In this document: piece after piece, positions 1 to 9,013 of the stretch
Layout of the letters: each line of letters opens with the position of its first letter
Numbering within the stretch: position 1 is the stretch's first letter
Translations under genes and position numbers: made by a program
Notes under the pieces: generated by a model
The model's database searches: none
The model's input: the letters and a program-made list of their open reading frames with translations, nothing else
What the model was told of the DNA's origin: nothing
Assembly (NCBI GenBank): GCA_963739545.1
Contig: CAVUAT010000012.1
Location: 1 to 64,000 of the forward strand
Reading direction: 5' to 3'
Origin: CAVUAT01 sp963739545
GTDB lineage: Bacteria; Actinomycetota; Thermoleophilia; Solirubrobacterales; 70-9
DNA length: 64,000 nucleotides

Positions 1-24
1 TACACGAGAGGACACATCTCTAAA

Positions 25-98
25 TCGGGGCGACTGGATTTGAACCAGCGACCTTTCGGCCCCCAGCCGAATGCGCTACCAGACTGCGCCACGCCCCG
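25..98 (-). tRNA. tRNA-Pro (anticodon GGG)
   Basis: The minus strand folds as a full cloverleaf. A 7-bp acceptor CGGGGCG pairs with CGCCCCG, a TTCGG/CCGAA anticodon stem encloses the loop CTGGGGG, and the T arm carries GGTTCAAAT. The anticodon GGG reads CCC (and CCU by wobble). The discriminator base is A, and the CCA end is not encoded. It lies 28 bp from a tRNA-Gly on the same strand, so the two are probably one transcript. Confidence 0.95.
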
Positions 99-126
99 AT
101 GACGTGCCGGCCGATCTTAGGGCCTA

Positions 127-198
127 AGCGGGCGACGAGAATCGAACTCGTTCCTCGAGCTTGGAAGGCTCGCGTGCAACCGTTGACACCTCGCCCGC
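127..198 (-). tRNA. tRNA-Gly (anticodon TCC)
   Basis: On the minus strand the acceptor GCGGGCG pairs with CGCCCGC. The anticodon stem CGAGC/GCTCG encloses the loop CTTCCAA, giving anticodon TCC (codon GGA). The T loop is GTTCGATT. The CCA end is not encoded. It lies directly upstream of tRNA-Pro on the same strand. Confidence 0.95.
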
Positions 199-222
199 GT
201 GACGGCGGATTCTAGCTGTGGC

Positions 223-697
223 CTAAGCAGGTTCCTGGTCGAGGAGCAACGCTCGCACGTGGTCAGCGCGCCGTGCCGTTCGTCGTCTATGGCAGTTCGC
301 GCACACCACCTCGCACTTCTCGATCTCGTCAAGGATGCTCTTCCAACTCCTACCCGCGAACTGGTGGCTGATAGTGAATTTCTTGTCCGCCAGGTGGTCG
401 AACTCGAGGACGAGCGGATCGCTCCGCACAATCGACACATGGGTGCAACCTGAAGTACTCGACCAGGAATCTCATGCGTTTTTCGTTTCGAGCCCGTTTC
501 CGGCGAGCTTCGGCCTCGATGTACTGCTGCTTGTTCGCAAGGTAGTGCGCTCTGCCGTAGATGTTCTGACAGTCCCGGCAGTGATGCTGGCGCTTTCCGC
601 GCTCCTTGCGATGCCACGCAAATGCACCGATGAGCTTGACCTTCCCACACCGATTGCAGCGACGTAATTCTCCGACATAGCGAACGTATGTTCGCAT
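223..697 (-). pseudogene. HNH endonuclease-like protein, frameshifted
   Basis: Two minus-strand frames together make one small Cys-rich HNH-type protein. The first runs from ATG at 697 and carries zinc pairs CNRCGK and CRDC, then the start of the nuclease core (HPCVDC). The second carries the rest (DPLVLEFDH, then CANCHRRRTARR). The frames meet near 413-430, where the expected Cys-Val-Asp-Cys-x-Glu-x-Asp-Pro run is broken by a net +1 (or -2) base change. Total length is about 158 codons, normal for this small actinobacterial family. It is either a decayed gene or a sequencing error. Homing-type or free-standing HNH nucleases of this kind have no established substrate, and nothing in the neighbourhood suggests one. 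Confidence 0.7.
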
Positions 698-749
698 CCC
701 GACCGGATGGAACCGGCTTCCCCGCTCGTTACGCTGGCCCGCCGACTCA

Positions 750-2444
750 ATGCGATCGCTCATCGACAACAGCCCCACGCGGCTAGCCGTTCGTCCCGAA
801 GCGGTGGCCCTCGCTGTCGTCGCCGCGCTCACCGCAGGCGCGATAGCGCTCAGCGTCAACGCCAACGACGCCGAGTCCGCCACAGGCGACAACATCGTCT
901 TCATCCTCACCGACGACCAGTCCGCGAACGAGCTCTCGGCGATGCCGAACGTGCAGTCGCTGATCGGGGCGAAGGGGGCGACGTTCCGGCGGGGGTACGT
1001 CCCCTATCCCCTCTGCTGCCCGTCGCGGGCGAGCCTGCTGACCGGCGAATACATGCACAACCATCTGGTCCGAGGCAACGTCCCGCCGTTCGGCGGATGG
1101 GACACGTTCCGGCCGCAGGAGGCGAACGCGCTTCCGGTCTGGACCAAGGACGCGGGCTACTACAACCTCCACATCGGCAAGTACTTGAACGGCTACGCCG
1201 GGGTCCTGGCGACGCCGTTACCGGTCCCGACCGCGTGGGACGAGTGGTACGGGAAGATCTCCGAGGGCCCCCTCTACTTCAACTACCAGCTGATCGAGAA
1301 GACCGCGCCCGCCGACACGCCCGAGCTCGAGTTCTACGGCGACCAGGCGGGCGAGTACCAGACCGATGTGCTGGGAGACAAGGCGGTCGGGTTCGTCGAC
1401 GGGCTGTCTGGCGCGCAGTCCCCGTTCCTGATGAACCTGTGGTTCAACGCCCCCCACAGCCCCTACGACCCGGCGCCCCGTCACATCGGCTCGCTCTCGA
1501 CCGCCCCGCTGCCGGCGCTCCAGGCATTCAACGAGAAGGACGTCTCGGACAAGCCGAAGTGGCTGCGCAAGCAGTCGAAGAAGCGCCTTTCGAAGGGACT
1601 CAAGAAGACCATCACCTTCGAGCGCCGCCGCCGCCTCGAGATGCTGCGATCGGTCGACGAGGCGGTCGGCGAGCTGGTCGCCGAGCTCGAAAGCGAGGGG
1701 GTGCTCGACGACACCTACATCGTCTTCGCCTCCGACAACGGCTTCTTCCGCGGCGAGCACCGGATCGCCGGCGGCAAGTACCTGGCCTACGACCCCTCGT
1801 CCAAGGTGCCACTGATGATCCGCGGCCCGGGGATCCCAGCCGGCTCGGTCAGCGACGAGCTCGTCTCCACCCTCGACATCACCCAGACGATCGTCGAGAT
1901 CGCGACGGGCTCGACCGACCCCGCGCTCGACGGCCGCTCGCTGATCCCATATGCGCAGAACAATTCGCTGCGCTCGACCCGCCCGCTGCTGATCGAGGCC
2001 GACACGGGCCCGGGCAACGGGAGCCCCGGCTTCGATCCCGAGTCGGCGAGCGCATCCGGCGCTGTCAAGGCGCAGGAGGCGCGCGTGGCCGGCCGCCGAG
2101 GCGTCAAGGACCTCGACCAGGAAAAGATGGCGTCGAAGTCCGTCGCCAACGGCAACTTCGCTCCGGCATACCGCGCGATCCGCACGGACCGCTACCTCTA
2201 CGTCCTCTACGGGAACGGCCAGTCCGAGCTCTACGACATGAAGCGCGACCCCGCGCAGCAGAACTCTCTGCACAAGGACAGACGCTTCAGGCCGGTCCGC
2301 AAGTGGCTCTTCACCCACCTGGTCGCGTTCGGCACGTGCGCCGGTCCTTCATGTCGCTTCGAGACGGGCCCCGAGCCGAGGCCGCTGCCGAAGGTGAAGA
2401 AACGGCCCGCCGAGACAGAGGCGGGCGGCGGGTCCGGGAGGTAG
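750..2444 (+). CDS. Secreted sulfatase (arylsulfatase family)
   Basis: This is a 564-residue alkaline-phosphatase-fold hydrolase. An N-terminal hydrophobic segment (about residues 14-36) looks like a signal peptide or membrane anchor. The metal-binding start FILTDDQ is at about 51-57, and the sulfatase signature C-C-P-S-R is at 89-93, where Cys89 would be converted to formylglycine. A later Ser-Asp-Asn-Gly motif (ASDNGFFRGEHR) supplies further metal ligands. It should hydrolyse sulfate esters outside the membrane; the substrate is unknown. A paralogue with the same layout sits at 10824. No formylglycine-generating enzyme is seen in the window. The gene is followed directly by tRNA-Trp. Confidence 0.9.
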   Translation: MRSLIDNSPTRLAVRPEAVALAVVAALTAGAIALSVNANDAESATGDNIVFILTDDQSANELSAMPNVQSLIGAKGATFRRGYVPYPLCCPSRASLLTGEYMHNHLVRGNVPPFGGWDTFRPQEANALPVWTKDAGYYNLHIGKYLNGYAGVLATPLPVPTAWDEWYGKISEGPLYFNYQLIEKTAPADTPELEFYGDQAGEYQTDVLGDKAVGFVDGLSGAQSPFLMNLWFNAPHSPYDPAPRHIGSLSTAPLPALQAFNEKDVSDKPKWLRKQSKKRLSKGLKKTITFERRRRLEMLRSVDEAVGELVAELESEGVLDDTYIVFASDNGFFRGEHRIAGGKYLAYDPSSKVPLMIRGPGIPAGSVSDELVSTLDITQTIVEIATGSTDPALDGRSLIPYAQNNSLRSTRPLLIEADTGPGNGSPGFDPESASASGAVKAQEARVAGRRGVKDLDQEKMASKSVANGNFAPAYRAIRTDRYLYVLYGNGQSELYDMKRDPAQQNSLHKDRRFRPVRKWLFTHLVAFGTCAGPSCRFETGPEPRPLPKVKKRPAETEAGGGSGR

Positions 2445-2481
2445 CCCGGCGACTGACGCCAGGCTACGATTTGCGCCTCGC

Positions 2482-2555
2482 GGGGCACTGGCCAAACTGG
2501 CTAAGGCACCGGCCTCCAAAGCCGGGGATTCCAGGTTCGAATCCTGGGTGCCCCG
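2482..2555 (+). tRNA. tRNA-Trp (anticodon CCA)
   Basis: Acceptor GGGGCAC pairs with GTGCCCC, a CCGGC/GCCGG anticodon stem encloses the loop CTCCAAA (anticodon CCA), and the T arm is CCAGG-TTCGAAT-CCTGG with discriminator G. The D arm is slightly unusual, with a 3-bp GCC/GGC stem and an 11-base loop. A strong hairpin follows 6 bp downstream. Confidence 0.93.
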
Positions 2556-2561
2556 CCTCTC

Positions 2562-2596
2562 AGACGAGCCGCCTCCGCGCGGCTCGTCTTCGTTTC
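2562..2596 (+). terminator. Rho-independent-like terminator after tRNA-Trp
   Basis: A perfect 11-bp stem AGACGAGCCGC / GCGGCTCGTCT with a 6-base loop is followed by TCGTTTC. It ends the tRNA-Trp transcript before the separate tRNA-Leu at 2636. Confidence 0.75.
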
Positions 2597-2635
2597 GGGC
2601 GGACGAGCGGAGGGTCCGTAAGATCAGCCGTCCCC

Positions 2636-2720
2636 GCGGGCGTGGTGAAACTGGAAGACACGCGGGCTTTAGGTGCCCGTGCGCGAAAGCGCTTGGGGGT
2701 TCGAGTCCCTCCGCCCGCAT
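2636..2720 (+). tRNA. tRNA-Leu (anticodon TAG)
   Basis: This is an 85-nt class II tRNA with acceptor GCGGGCG/CGCCCGC and anticodon stem CGGGC/GCCCG around the loop TTTAGGT (anticodon TAG, codon CUA). It has a long variable arm (TGCGCGAAAGCGCTT) and T loop GTTCGAGTC. The long variable arm fits tRNA-Leu. Confidence 0.95.
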
Positions 2721-2774
2721 CCCACGGTTTGGGTATGGCGCTCGTCCCCTGGAGAACATAGACTTGCCCGCGTT

Positions 2775-3248
2775 ATGGAAGCGGGAGCCATCCGTCCGGG
2801 ATACGAGCTCTGGCGGCCGAACAGGCAGAAGGCCGAGGCGAAGAGCGCCAAGGCCCTCGTGGTGTTCCTGTTGCTGGTCTCGGCCGGAATCGCCGCCGTG
2901 ATCACGATCGGCGGCTGGGAGCGCCTCGAGGGCGGCAAGATCTTCGCGGTCCTCTACGTGGTGCTCTACCTGCTGTTCGCCTTCTTCGTGGCCCGCTGGA
3001 ACCGCGGCGTCCTGCCGGTCGCGGCCGCGCTGGCGATCATCCTCGCCATCTTCGCCGGCATCGCCGCGCCGAACTGGTTCGACCGGGCCAAGGACGGCCT
3101 CTCGAGCCCGCTTCTGCCCGAAGAGCTCCTCGGGCTGCTCACGCTCCTCCTCGTCCCGATTCAGGTGATTCTCATCGCAGTCGCGATGGTCGCCTTCAAC
3201 CAGAACTGGCACGTCGAGGAAGAGCGCCCGATCGGCGACGAGATCTAG
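2775..3248 (+). CDS. Four-helix membrane protein of unknown function
   Basis: This is a 157-residue protein with four clear hydrophobic segments at about residues 27-45, 57-75, 79-98 and 118-141. It has a basic N-terminus and an acidic C-terminal tail. ATG at 2775 is preferred over the longer frame because upstream codons run back into tRNA-Leu. I recognise no domain. It stands alone between the tRNA and the convergent YedK-like gene, whose stop lies 3 bp away. Confidence 0.75.
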   Translation: MEAGAIRPGYELWRPNRQKAEAKSAKALVVFLLLVSAGIAAVITIGGWERLEGGKIFAVLYVVLYLLFAFFVARWNRGVLPVAAALAIILAIFAGIAAPNWFDRAKDGLSSPLLPEELLGLLTLLLVPIQVILIAVAMVAFNQNWHVEEERPIGDEI

Positions 3249-3251
3249 CGC

Positions 3252-3929
3252 CTAGAACAGCTTCAGGGGCGGGTCGAGCAGGTGCGGGCCGTCCTCTCGG
3301 ACGCTGTTCACCGCCTCCGAGACCTCGGTCGCGATCAGCTCGTCGGTCGGCCGCAACAGCGACAGAGCCTCGCCGGCGTCGAGCCCGGGATCGAGCCACT
3401 CCGCCTCCACCGCCTCGTCGAGGATCACCGGCATCCGGTCGTGGATCGGCGCAACCAACTCGCTCGGCTCGCAGGTGACGATCGTGCAGGAGTGGAGCTC
3501 GCTTCCGTCCCCACGCTTCGCGCGGGCCCAGAGCCCGGCGAACGCGAACGGCGCGTGGTCGGGCCGCGTGATCCAAAGCGGCTGCTTCCCGGTCTCGCTC
3601 GCGCGCCACTCGTAGAAGCCGTCGGCGACGATCAGGCAGCGAAAGCCTTCGAACGCGTCGCGAAACGCCGGCGCCTCCGCCACCGTCTCAGCCCGAGCGT
3701 TGATCAACAGCCGGTCCCAGGAGTCGGGATCGGCGTAGTGCGGGATCAACCCCCAGCGCAGCCGCCCGGCCTCGCGCTTGCCCTCCTTGTCCGTCCGCAC
3801 CGCGAGCACCGTGTCGGTCGGCGCGACGTTGTAGCGCGCCTCCTGCTCGACCTCGGCCGTCTCGCTGACGCCGAAGCGGAACTGCAGCATCCGGGGGTCA
3901 GGGTCGGTGAGGGTGTAGCGGCCGCACAA
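3252..3929 (-). CDS. yedK: SOS response-associated peptidase / abasic-site crosslinking protein (YedK/HMCES, SRAP family)
   Basis: SRAP proteins form a thiazolidine crosslink between an N-terminal Cys2 and abasic sites in single-stranded DNA, shielding them. The family hallmarks are present: CGRYT at the N-terminus, ARYNVAPT about 30 residues in, the NARAET segment, GFYEW, and the catalytic His in the IHDRMPVIL segment. A GTG at 3935 would give Met-Thr-Leu-Cys, but TTG at 3929 places Cys at residue 2, as the chemistry requires, so I chose TTG. Length is 225 residues, typical for the family. No strong Shine-Dalgarno site is visible at either start. The gene is isolated and convergent with the upstream membrane protein. 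Confidence 0.92.
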   Translation of the reverse strand: MCGRYTLTDPDPRMLQFRFGVSETAEVEQEARYNVAPTDTVLAVRTDKEGKREAGRLRWGLIPHYADPDSWDRLLINARAETVAEAPAFRDAFEGFRCLIVADGFYEWRASETGKQPLWITRPDHAPFAFAGLWARAKRGDGSELHSCTIVTCEPSELVAPIHDRMPVILDEAVEAEWLDPGLDAGEALSLLRPTDELIATEVSEAVNSVREDGPHLLDPPLKLF

Positions 3930-4074
3930 GGTCACGAAAGTGTGACAACTGGAGGAGCCACCTGCCCGAACGTCCCTCCCTGCGTATGCTCGGCGCAGTG
4001 GGCAGTTGAGACCTCAGGCGGTGCCGAAGTGCGCCGAAGCGGCGGATAGCGACCAGCTGCGCTCTGAGGAGCGA

Positions 4075-4159
4075 TGCCGGAGGTGGGATTCGAACCCACA
4101 CGCCCCGAAGGACCATCGGTTTTGAGCCGATGCTGTCTACCAGTTCCATGCACTCCGGC
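4075..4159 (-). tRNA. tRNA-Leu (anticodon CAA)
   Basis: On the minus strand the acceptor GCCGGAG pairs with CTCCGGC. The anticodon stem ATCGG/CCGAT encloses CTCAAAA (anticodon CAA, codon UUG). A long variable arm (TGGTCCTTCGGGGCG) and T loop GTTCGAATC are present. Discriminator A; CCA not encoded. Confidence 0.95.
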
Positions 4160-4204
4160 AGCGGGGGAAACGATAACCGCAGCATCCGGCGATAATCCCG
4201 CGGC

Positions 4205-5416
4205 GTGGACGATGCGGGGCGCCAGCAGCTGATCGACGAGCTCTGCTCCTTCGAGGAGCGCGGGCCGGGGACCGACGCCGAGAGGCGGGCGGCGAACATG
4301 CTCGCCGGGAGGCTGCGCGGGATGGGACGGCGCGCCGACGTGGAGCCGACCTACGTGCGCCCGCAGTACGCGCTGGTGGAGCTGATCCACGTCGCGCTCG
4401 CCATCGCCGGGAGCATCGTCGCGATCTCCGTGCCTCCCGTGGGCTTCGCGATCGTGCTGTTCGCGGCCACCTCGATGTACCTGGACCTGAACACGCGCTT
4501 CTACCTCGTGCGCAGGCTGTTCTTCCGCCGTGCATCGCAGAACGTCGTCTCGCCCGGGTCAACCCCTCAGGCGCCGGTGCGCCTGATCCTGGTCGCCCAC
4601 TACGACGCTGCACGGACGGGCTTCATCTTCGGCGAGCGCTCGCTGCGGTTTGCTCGCCGGCTATCGGAGCGCGCCCGGGTGCTGCTCGGGCCGTTCCGGA
4701 TCGTGTTCTGGGCGGGCATCGCTCCGCTGCTGCCGGTCATCGGCCTGCGAATGGCGGGCATCGACGACCAGTGGGTAGCGATCCTGCAGCTGTTCCCGAC
4801 CGTGCTGCTGATCGTCGCCGCGTTCTTGCTCACCGACATCGCGCTCTCCAAGATCGTTCCCGGCGCCTACGACAACGCATCGGGCGTCGCCGCGGTCATG
4901 TCGGCCGCCGAGCAGCTGCGCAGCGACGAGGCGCCTTCGAACCTCGACGTCTGGGTCGTGCTGACCGGCGCCGAAGAGGCGCTCGGCGAGGGGATGCGCG
5001 CCTTCGTCCGCGCCCACCGGCCCGACCTCGACCGGGAGCGCACCGTGATCGTCAACGTCGACTCGGTCTCCTACGGCGGGGTCCACTACGTGACCAGCGA
5101 GGGGCCGGTGATCAGCACCTCGATGGACGGCGAGCTGGTCGAGCTCTGCGAGGCGCTCGCGGCAGCCGAGGGCGGCGGGCGGGCCGCGCGGCCCCTGCGC
5201 TCGCCCTTGGGCACCGACGCATTGCCGGCCGCCGTCCGCCGCCTCCGCGCGATCACGATCACCGGCGTCGAGGACGGCCTGCCGGCGCCCTGGTACCACA
5301 CCCATGAGGACGTCCCGGCGCGCGTTGACCCCGCGGCGTTGGCAGAGGCCACCGAGTTCGTGGTCGCGCTGGCGGAGCTGCTTGACCGCGACGCCGCCCG
5401 TAGGGTGAGCGCATGA
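4205..5416 (+). CDS. Membrane-bound M28-family zinc aminopeptidase
   Basis: This is a 403-residue predicted metallopeptidase of the M28 fold. Zinc-ligand motifs appear in family order: AHYDA (His/Asp), DNASG (bridging Asp), GAEEALGEG (catalytic Glu plus Glu ligand), NVDS, and a C-terminal HTHED. Hydrophobic segments near residues 60-100 and at about 155-215 lie before and inside the catalytic core, so the enzyme is probably anchored in the membrane. The start is GTG at 4205. The stop overlaps the start of the next gene (ATG at 5413, ATGA overlap). The peptide substrate is unknown. Confidence 0.85.
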   Translation: MDDAGRQQLIDELCSFEERGPGTDAERRAANMLAGRLRGMGRRADVEPTYVRPQYALVELIHVALAIAGSIVAISVPPVGFAIVLFAATSMYLDLNTRFYLVRRLFFRRASQNVVSPGSTPQAPVRLILVAHYDAARTGFIFGERSLRFARRLSERARVLLGPFRIVFWAGIAPLLPVIGLRMAGIDDQWVAILQLFPTVLLIVAAFLLTDIALSKIVPGAYDNASGVAAVMSAAEQLRSDEAPSNLDVWVVLTGAEEALGEGMRAFVRAHRPDLDRERTVIVNVDSVSYGGVHYVTSEGPVISTSMDGELVELCEALAAAEGGGRAARPLRSPLGTDALPAAVRRLRAITITGVEDGLPAPWYHTHEDVPARVDPAALAEATEFVVALAELLDRDAARRVSA

Positions 5417-7468
5417 ACGAGGGCGGCACCATCCCCGAGAAGCTGTGGGAGCCATCCCCCGAGGCGATCGAGCGATCGCGGATGACGGCCTACATGCGCT
5501 GGCTCGCCGAGCACCGCGGCGTCAGGGTGCGTGACTACGAAGGGCTCTGGCAGTGGTCGGTGGACAACCTCGAGGACTTCTGGGCGTCGATCTGGGCCTA
5601 CTTCGATGTCCAGGCATCAATCGTCGGCTCCTCCGCTTCGCGTCCGGGGCCGCCTCGGGACCCAGCGGGTAAGGACGTCCTCGCCTCGCGCGAGATGCCC
5701 GGGGCGAGCTGGTTCCCCGGCACCGAGCTCAACTACGCCGAGCACATCTTCCGCGGCAAGGGCGACGACGAGCTCGCGGTCGCCCACGCCTCCGAGACGC
5801 GCGAGCCCGGCGAGCTGACGTGGGGAGAGTTGAAGCAGCAGGTGGCCGCCGCGGCTGAGGGGCTCCGCTCGCTCGGCCTCGAGCGCGGCGACCGCGTCGT
5901 CGCCTACCTGCCGAACTCCCCCGAGGCGCTAGTGGCCTTCCTCGCCACAGCCAGCCTCGGCGCGACCTGGTCGAGCTGCTCGCCGGACTTCGGCCCGTCG
6001 AGCGTCGTCGACCGCTTCGCGCAGATCGAGCCCAAGGTGATGTTCGCGGTCGACGGATACCGCTACGGCGGCAAGGACTTCGACCGGATGGCGACGGTCG
6101 CTCGACATCGCGGGCGAGATCCCGAGCCTCGAGCGCGTGGTCATCGCCCCCTACCTGAGCGCCTCGCCCGACCTGACCCCCCTCGAGGCGGCGGGCGGCG
6201 CGACCCCGATGACCATGGGCCAGCTCGCAGAGCTCGGCGCCGGCGCGCCGCTTCGCTTCGAGCGCGTCCCCTTCGACCACCCCCTCTGGGTCCTCTACTC
6301 CTCCGGCACGACCGGGCTGCCGAAGGCGATCGTCCAGGGCCACGGCGGGATCCTCCTCGAGCAGCTGAAGAAGCTCAACCTCCACCTCGACGCGCAGCCC
6401 GGCGACCGCGTCTTCTGGTTCACGACCACCGGCTGGATGATGTGGAACTTCCTGGTCGGCGTGCTGCTGACCCCGGCGTCGATCGTCCTCTACGACGGCA
6501 ATCCCGGCCATCCCGATATGGGAGTGCTCTGGGAGCTCGCCGAGGTCACCGGCGTCACCTGCTTCGGGACGAGCGCCAGCTACATCTCGACCTGCATGAA
6601 GGATGGGGTGGAACCCGGCAGCGGGCGCGACCTCTCGCGGCTGCGCTCGGTCGGCTCGACGGGCTCCCCCCTCTCGCCCGAGGGCTTCGAGTGGGTCTAC
6701 GAGCACGTCGGCCGCGACACCTGGCTCTTCTCGACCAGCGGCGGCACCGACGTCTGCACCGCGTTCGTCGGAGGCGTCCCGATCCTTCCCGTCTATCGCG
6801 GCGAGCTGCAGGGCCGAGCGCTCGGAGCCAAGGTCGAGGCCTTCGACGAGGACGGCAACTCGGTGATCGACGAGGTCGGCGAGCTCGTGATCACCGAGCC
6901 GATGCCCTCGATGCCCGTGTTCTTCTGGGGGGACGAGGACGGATCCCGCTATCGCGAGAGCTACTTCGACGTGTACCCGGGCATCTGGCGACACGGCGAC
7001 TGGATCGAGATCACCTCGCGCGGCACGGCGATCATCTACGGACGCTCGGATTCGACCATCAACCGCTCCGGCGTCCGTATGGGCACCAGCGAGATCTACC
7101 GCGCGGTCCAGGGCGTGCCCGAGATCCTCGACGCGCTCGTCGTCGACATCCCCCGCGAGGGGACCGAGGGATGGATGCCGCTGTTCGTCGTCCTGCGCGA
7201 GGGCGCCGAGCTGAGCGACAAGCTCAAGAAGGAGGTGGCGCGCCGAATACGCGAGGCCTGCTCGCCGAGACACGTGCCGAATGAGATGTACGCGATCGCG
7301 GAGGTGCCCCGCACGCTCAGCGGCAAGGTCCTCGAGGTGCCGGTCAAGCGGATCCTGATGGGCGAGGCACCCGAGCGCGCGGCGAGCCGCGACTCGCTCG
7401 CCAATCCGGCGGCACTCGATTACTTCGTCGAGCTCGCCTCGTCGGGCGACTCCATCGAGGAGTCGTAG
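5413..7468 (+). pseudogene. Acetoacetyl-CoA synthetase, broken by a frameshift
   Basis: Acetoacetate-CoA ligase activates acetoacetate with ATP and CoA. The reading frame from ATG 5413 has the family N-terminus (WAYF, the GASWFPGTELNYAEH region) and the first part of the adenylation domain. The second frame, open to 7468, has the P-loop LYSSGTTGLPKA, the STSGGTDV region, and the C-terminal lid with catalytic Lys in TLSGKVLEVP. They join at about 6096-6101: after MAT the protein continues SLDIAGEIPSLERVV only in the other frame, a net +1 base. Full length would be about 685 residues, normal for the family. Only the break is abnormal, so sequencing error and recent mutation are both possible. 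Confidence 0.88.
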
Positions 7469-7484
7469 GGCGACAGCTGCGGTC

Positions 7485-9005
7485 TTAGACCGGCGTCACG
7501 GGGTTGCGCCGCTCCGCGAAGGAACGGTCCTTACGCTCCGCCAGCCGGTAGCGGCGAACCAGCTCGCCCCGAAGCTCGTCGGGCTCGATGACCGCGTCTA
7601 CGACGAGCTCGGAGGCGAGGTGGAGGATGTCTATGTCCTCCGAGTACTCCTCGCGTTTCGCCTTGACGAACGCCTCCCGCTCGGCCTCGTCGGAGATCTC
7701 CTGGATCTGGTTGAAGAAGACGGCGTTGATGGCGGCCTCGGCCCCCATCACCGCGATCTGCGCCTGCGGCAGGGCGATGCACGCGTCGGGCTCGAAGGCC
7801 GGGCCGGCCATCGCGTAGAGGCCGGCGCCGTAGGCCTTGCGGACGATGACCGAGATCTTCGGAACCGTCGCCTCCGAGACCGCGCTGATCATCTTCGCGC
7901 CGTGGCGGATGATCCCCTGCCGCTCGACGTCCTTGCCGATCATGAAGCCGGGTACGTCGGCGAGGAAGAGCAGAGGCACGTTGAAGGCATTGCACGCCCA
8001 GATGAAGCGAGCGGCCTTGTCGGCGGAGTCGACGAACAGCACGCCGCCCTTGACCTTGGGCTGGTTGGCGACTATCCCGATCGCGCGGCCTTCGAGGCGC
8101 GCGAAGCCGGTGACGATCTCCTTCGCCCAGCGCGCGGATACCTCGAGGAACGAGCCTTCGTCGACGAGGGCATCGATCAGGTCGGTGATGTCGAAAGCGG
8201 GCTTGGGGTCGGCCGGCACGATCTCGGATGTCTTCGCCTCCCCCCCGGGCTCGGCCGGCGGGGCGGTCGGGGCCGCCTCACGCCAGTTTGTGGGCATGTA
8301 CGACAGGTAGCGCTTGGCGATGTCGATGGCCTCCTCGTCGCTGGCGGCCAGGAAGTGGCCGCAGCCCGAGCGGCTCGTGTGCATCCTCGCGCCACCCATC
8401 TCCTCGAGCGTCACCTCCTCGCCGATCACCATCTGCGCCATCCGCGGCGAGCCCAGGTACATCGAGGCATTGCCGTCGCGCATGATCACGACGTCGCAGA
8501 AGGCCGGGATGTACGCGCCGCCGGCCGCGCTCGGGCCGAACAGCAGGCATATCTGCGGCACCTGGCCCGAGAGGCGGACCTGGTTGTGGAAGATGTGGCC
8601 GGCGCCGCGGCGGCCCGGGAACATCCGGACCTGGTCGGTGATCCGGGCTCCGGCGGAGTCGACGAGGTAGACCATCGGGACCTGGTTCGCCAGCGCCCGC
8701 TCCTGCACCCGCAGAATCTTCTCGACGGTCTTCGGGCCCCACGAGCCCGCCTTCACCGCCGGATCGTTCGCCATCAGCGCCACGGGCCGCCCGGCGATCG
8801 TTCCCTGCCCGGTGACGACGCCGTCGGCTCCGAGGCCCTCCTGCTCCCAATTGGCGAGCAGCGCGTCCTCCGAGAAGCTGCCGGGGTCGAGCAGCAGCTC
8901 GACACGCTCGCGCACAGGGAGCTTCTCCTGCTCTGCGACCTTGCGGCGGTGGCGCTCGGGGCCGCCCTCGAGCGCGGCGGCAAGGGCCGAAGAGATGTCG
9001 CTCAT
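7485..9005 (-). CDS. Acyl-CoA carboxylase carboxyltransferase (beta) subunit, propionyl-CoA carboxylase type
   Basis: This 506-residue biotin-dependent carboxyltransferase transfers CO2 from carboxybiotin to an acyl-CoA. The two crotonase-fold halves show oxyanion-hole glycine pairs: SAAGGAY (about 158-164) in the N-terminal half and KAYGAGLYAMAG in the C-terminal half. The family motifs SGARI and ADVPGF are present. Propionyl-CoA (to methylmalonyl-CoA) or acetyl-CoA is the likely substrate; the choice cannot be read confidently from sequence alone. It is the last gene of an apparent operon hbd-divIVA-this gene, 8 bp after divIVA. No biotin carboxylase/BCCP alpha subunit is in the window. Confidence 0.9.
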   Translation of the reverse strand: MSDISSALAAALEGGPERHRRKVAEQEKLPVRERVELLLDPGSFSEDALLANWEQEGLGADGVVTGQGTIAGRPVALMANDPAVKAGSWGPKTVEKILRVQERALANQVPMVYLVDSAGARITDQVRMFPGRRGAGHIFHNQVRLSGQVPQICLLFGPSAAGGAYIPAFCDVVIMRDGNASMYLGSPRMAQMVIGEEVTLEEMGGARMHTSRSGCGHFLAASDEEAIDIAKRYLSYMPTNWREAAPTAPPAEPGGEAKTSEIVPADPKPAFDITDLIDALVDEGSFLEVSARWAKEIVTGFARLEGRAIGIVANQPKVKGGVLFVDSADKAARFIWACNAFNVPLLFLADVPGFMIGKDVERQGIIRHGAKMISAVSEATVPKISVIVRKAYGAGLYAMAGPAFEPDACIALPQAQIAVMGAEAAINAVFFNQIQEISDEAEREAFVKAKREEYSEDIDILHLASELVVDAVIEPDELRGELVRRYRLAERKDRSFAERRNPVTPV

Positions 9006-9013
9006 CGCGCCGC

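Noticed and set aside
707..2761. Long plus-strand frame overlapping the first sulfatase
   Set aside because: Arg/Pro-rich, low-complexity translation in the frame next to the sulfatase gene; a shadow of high-GC coding sequence.
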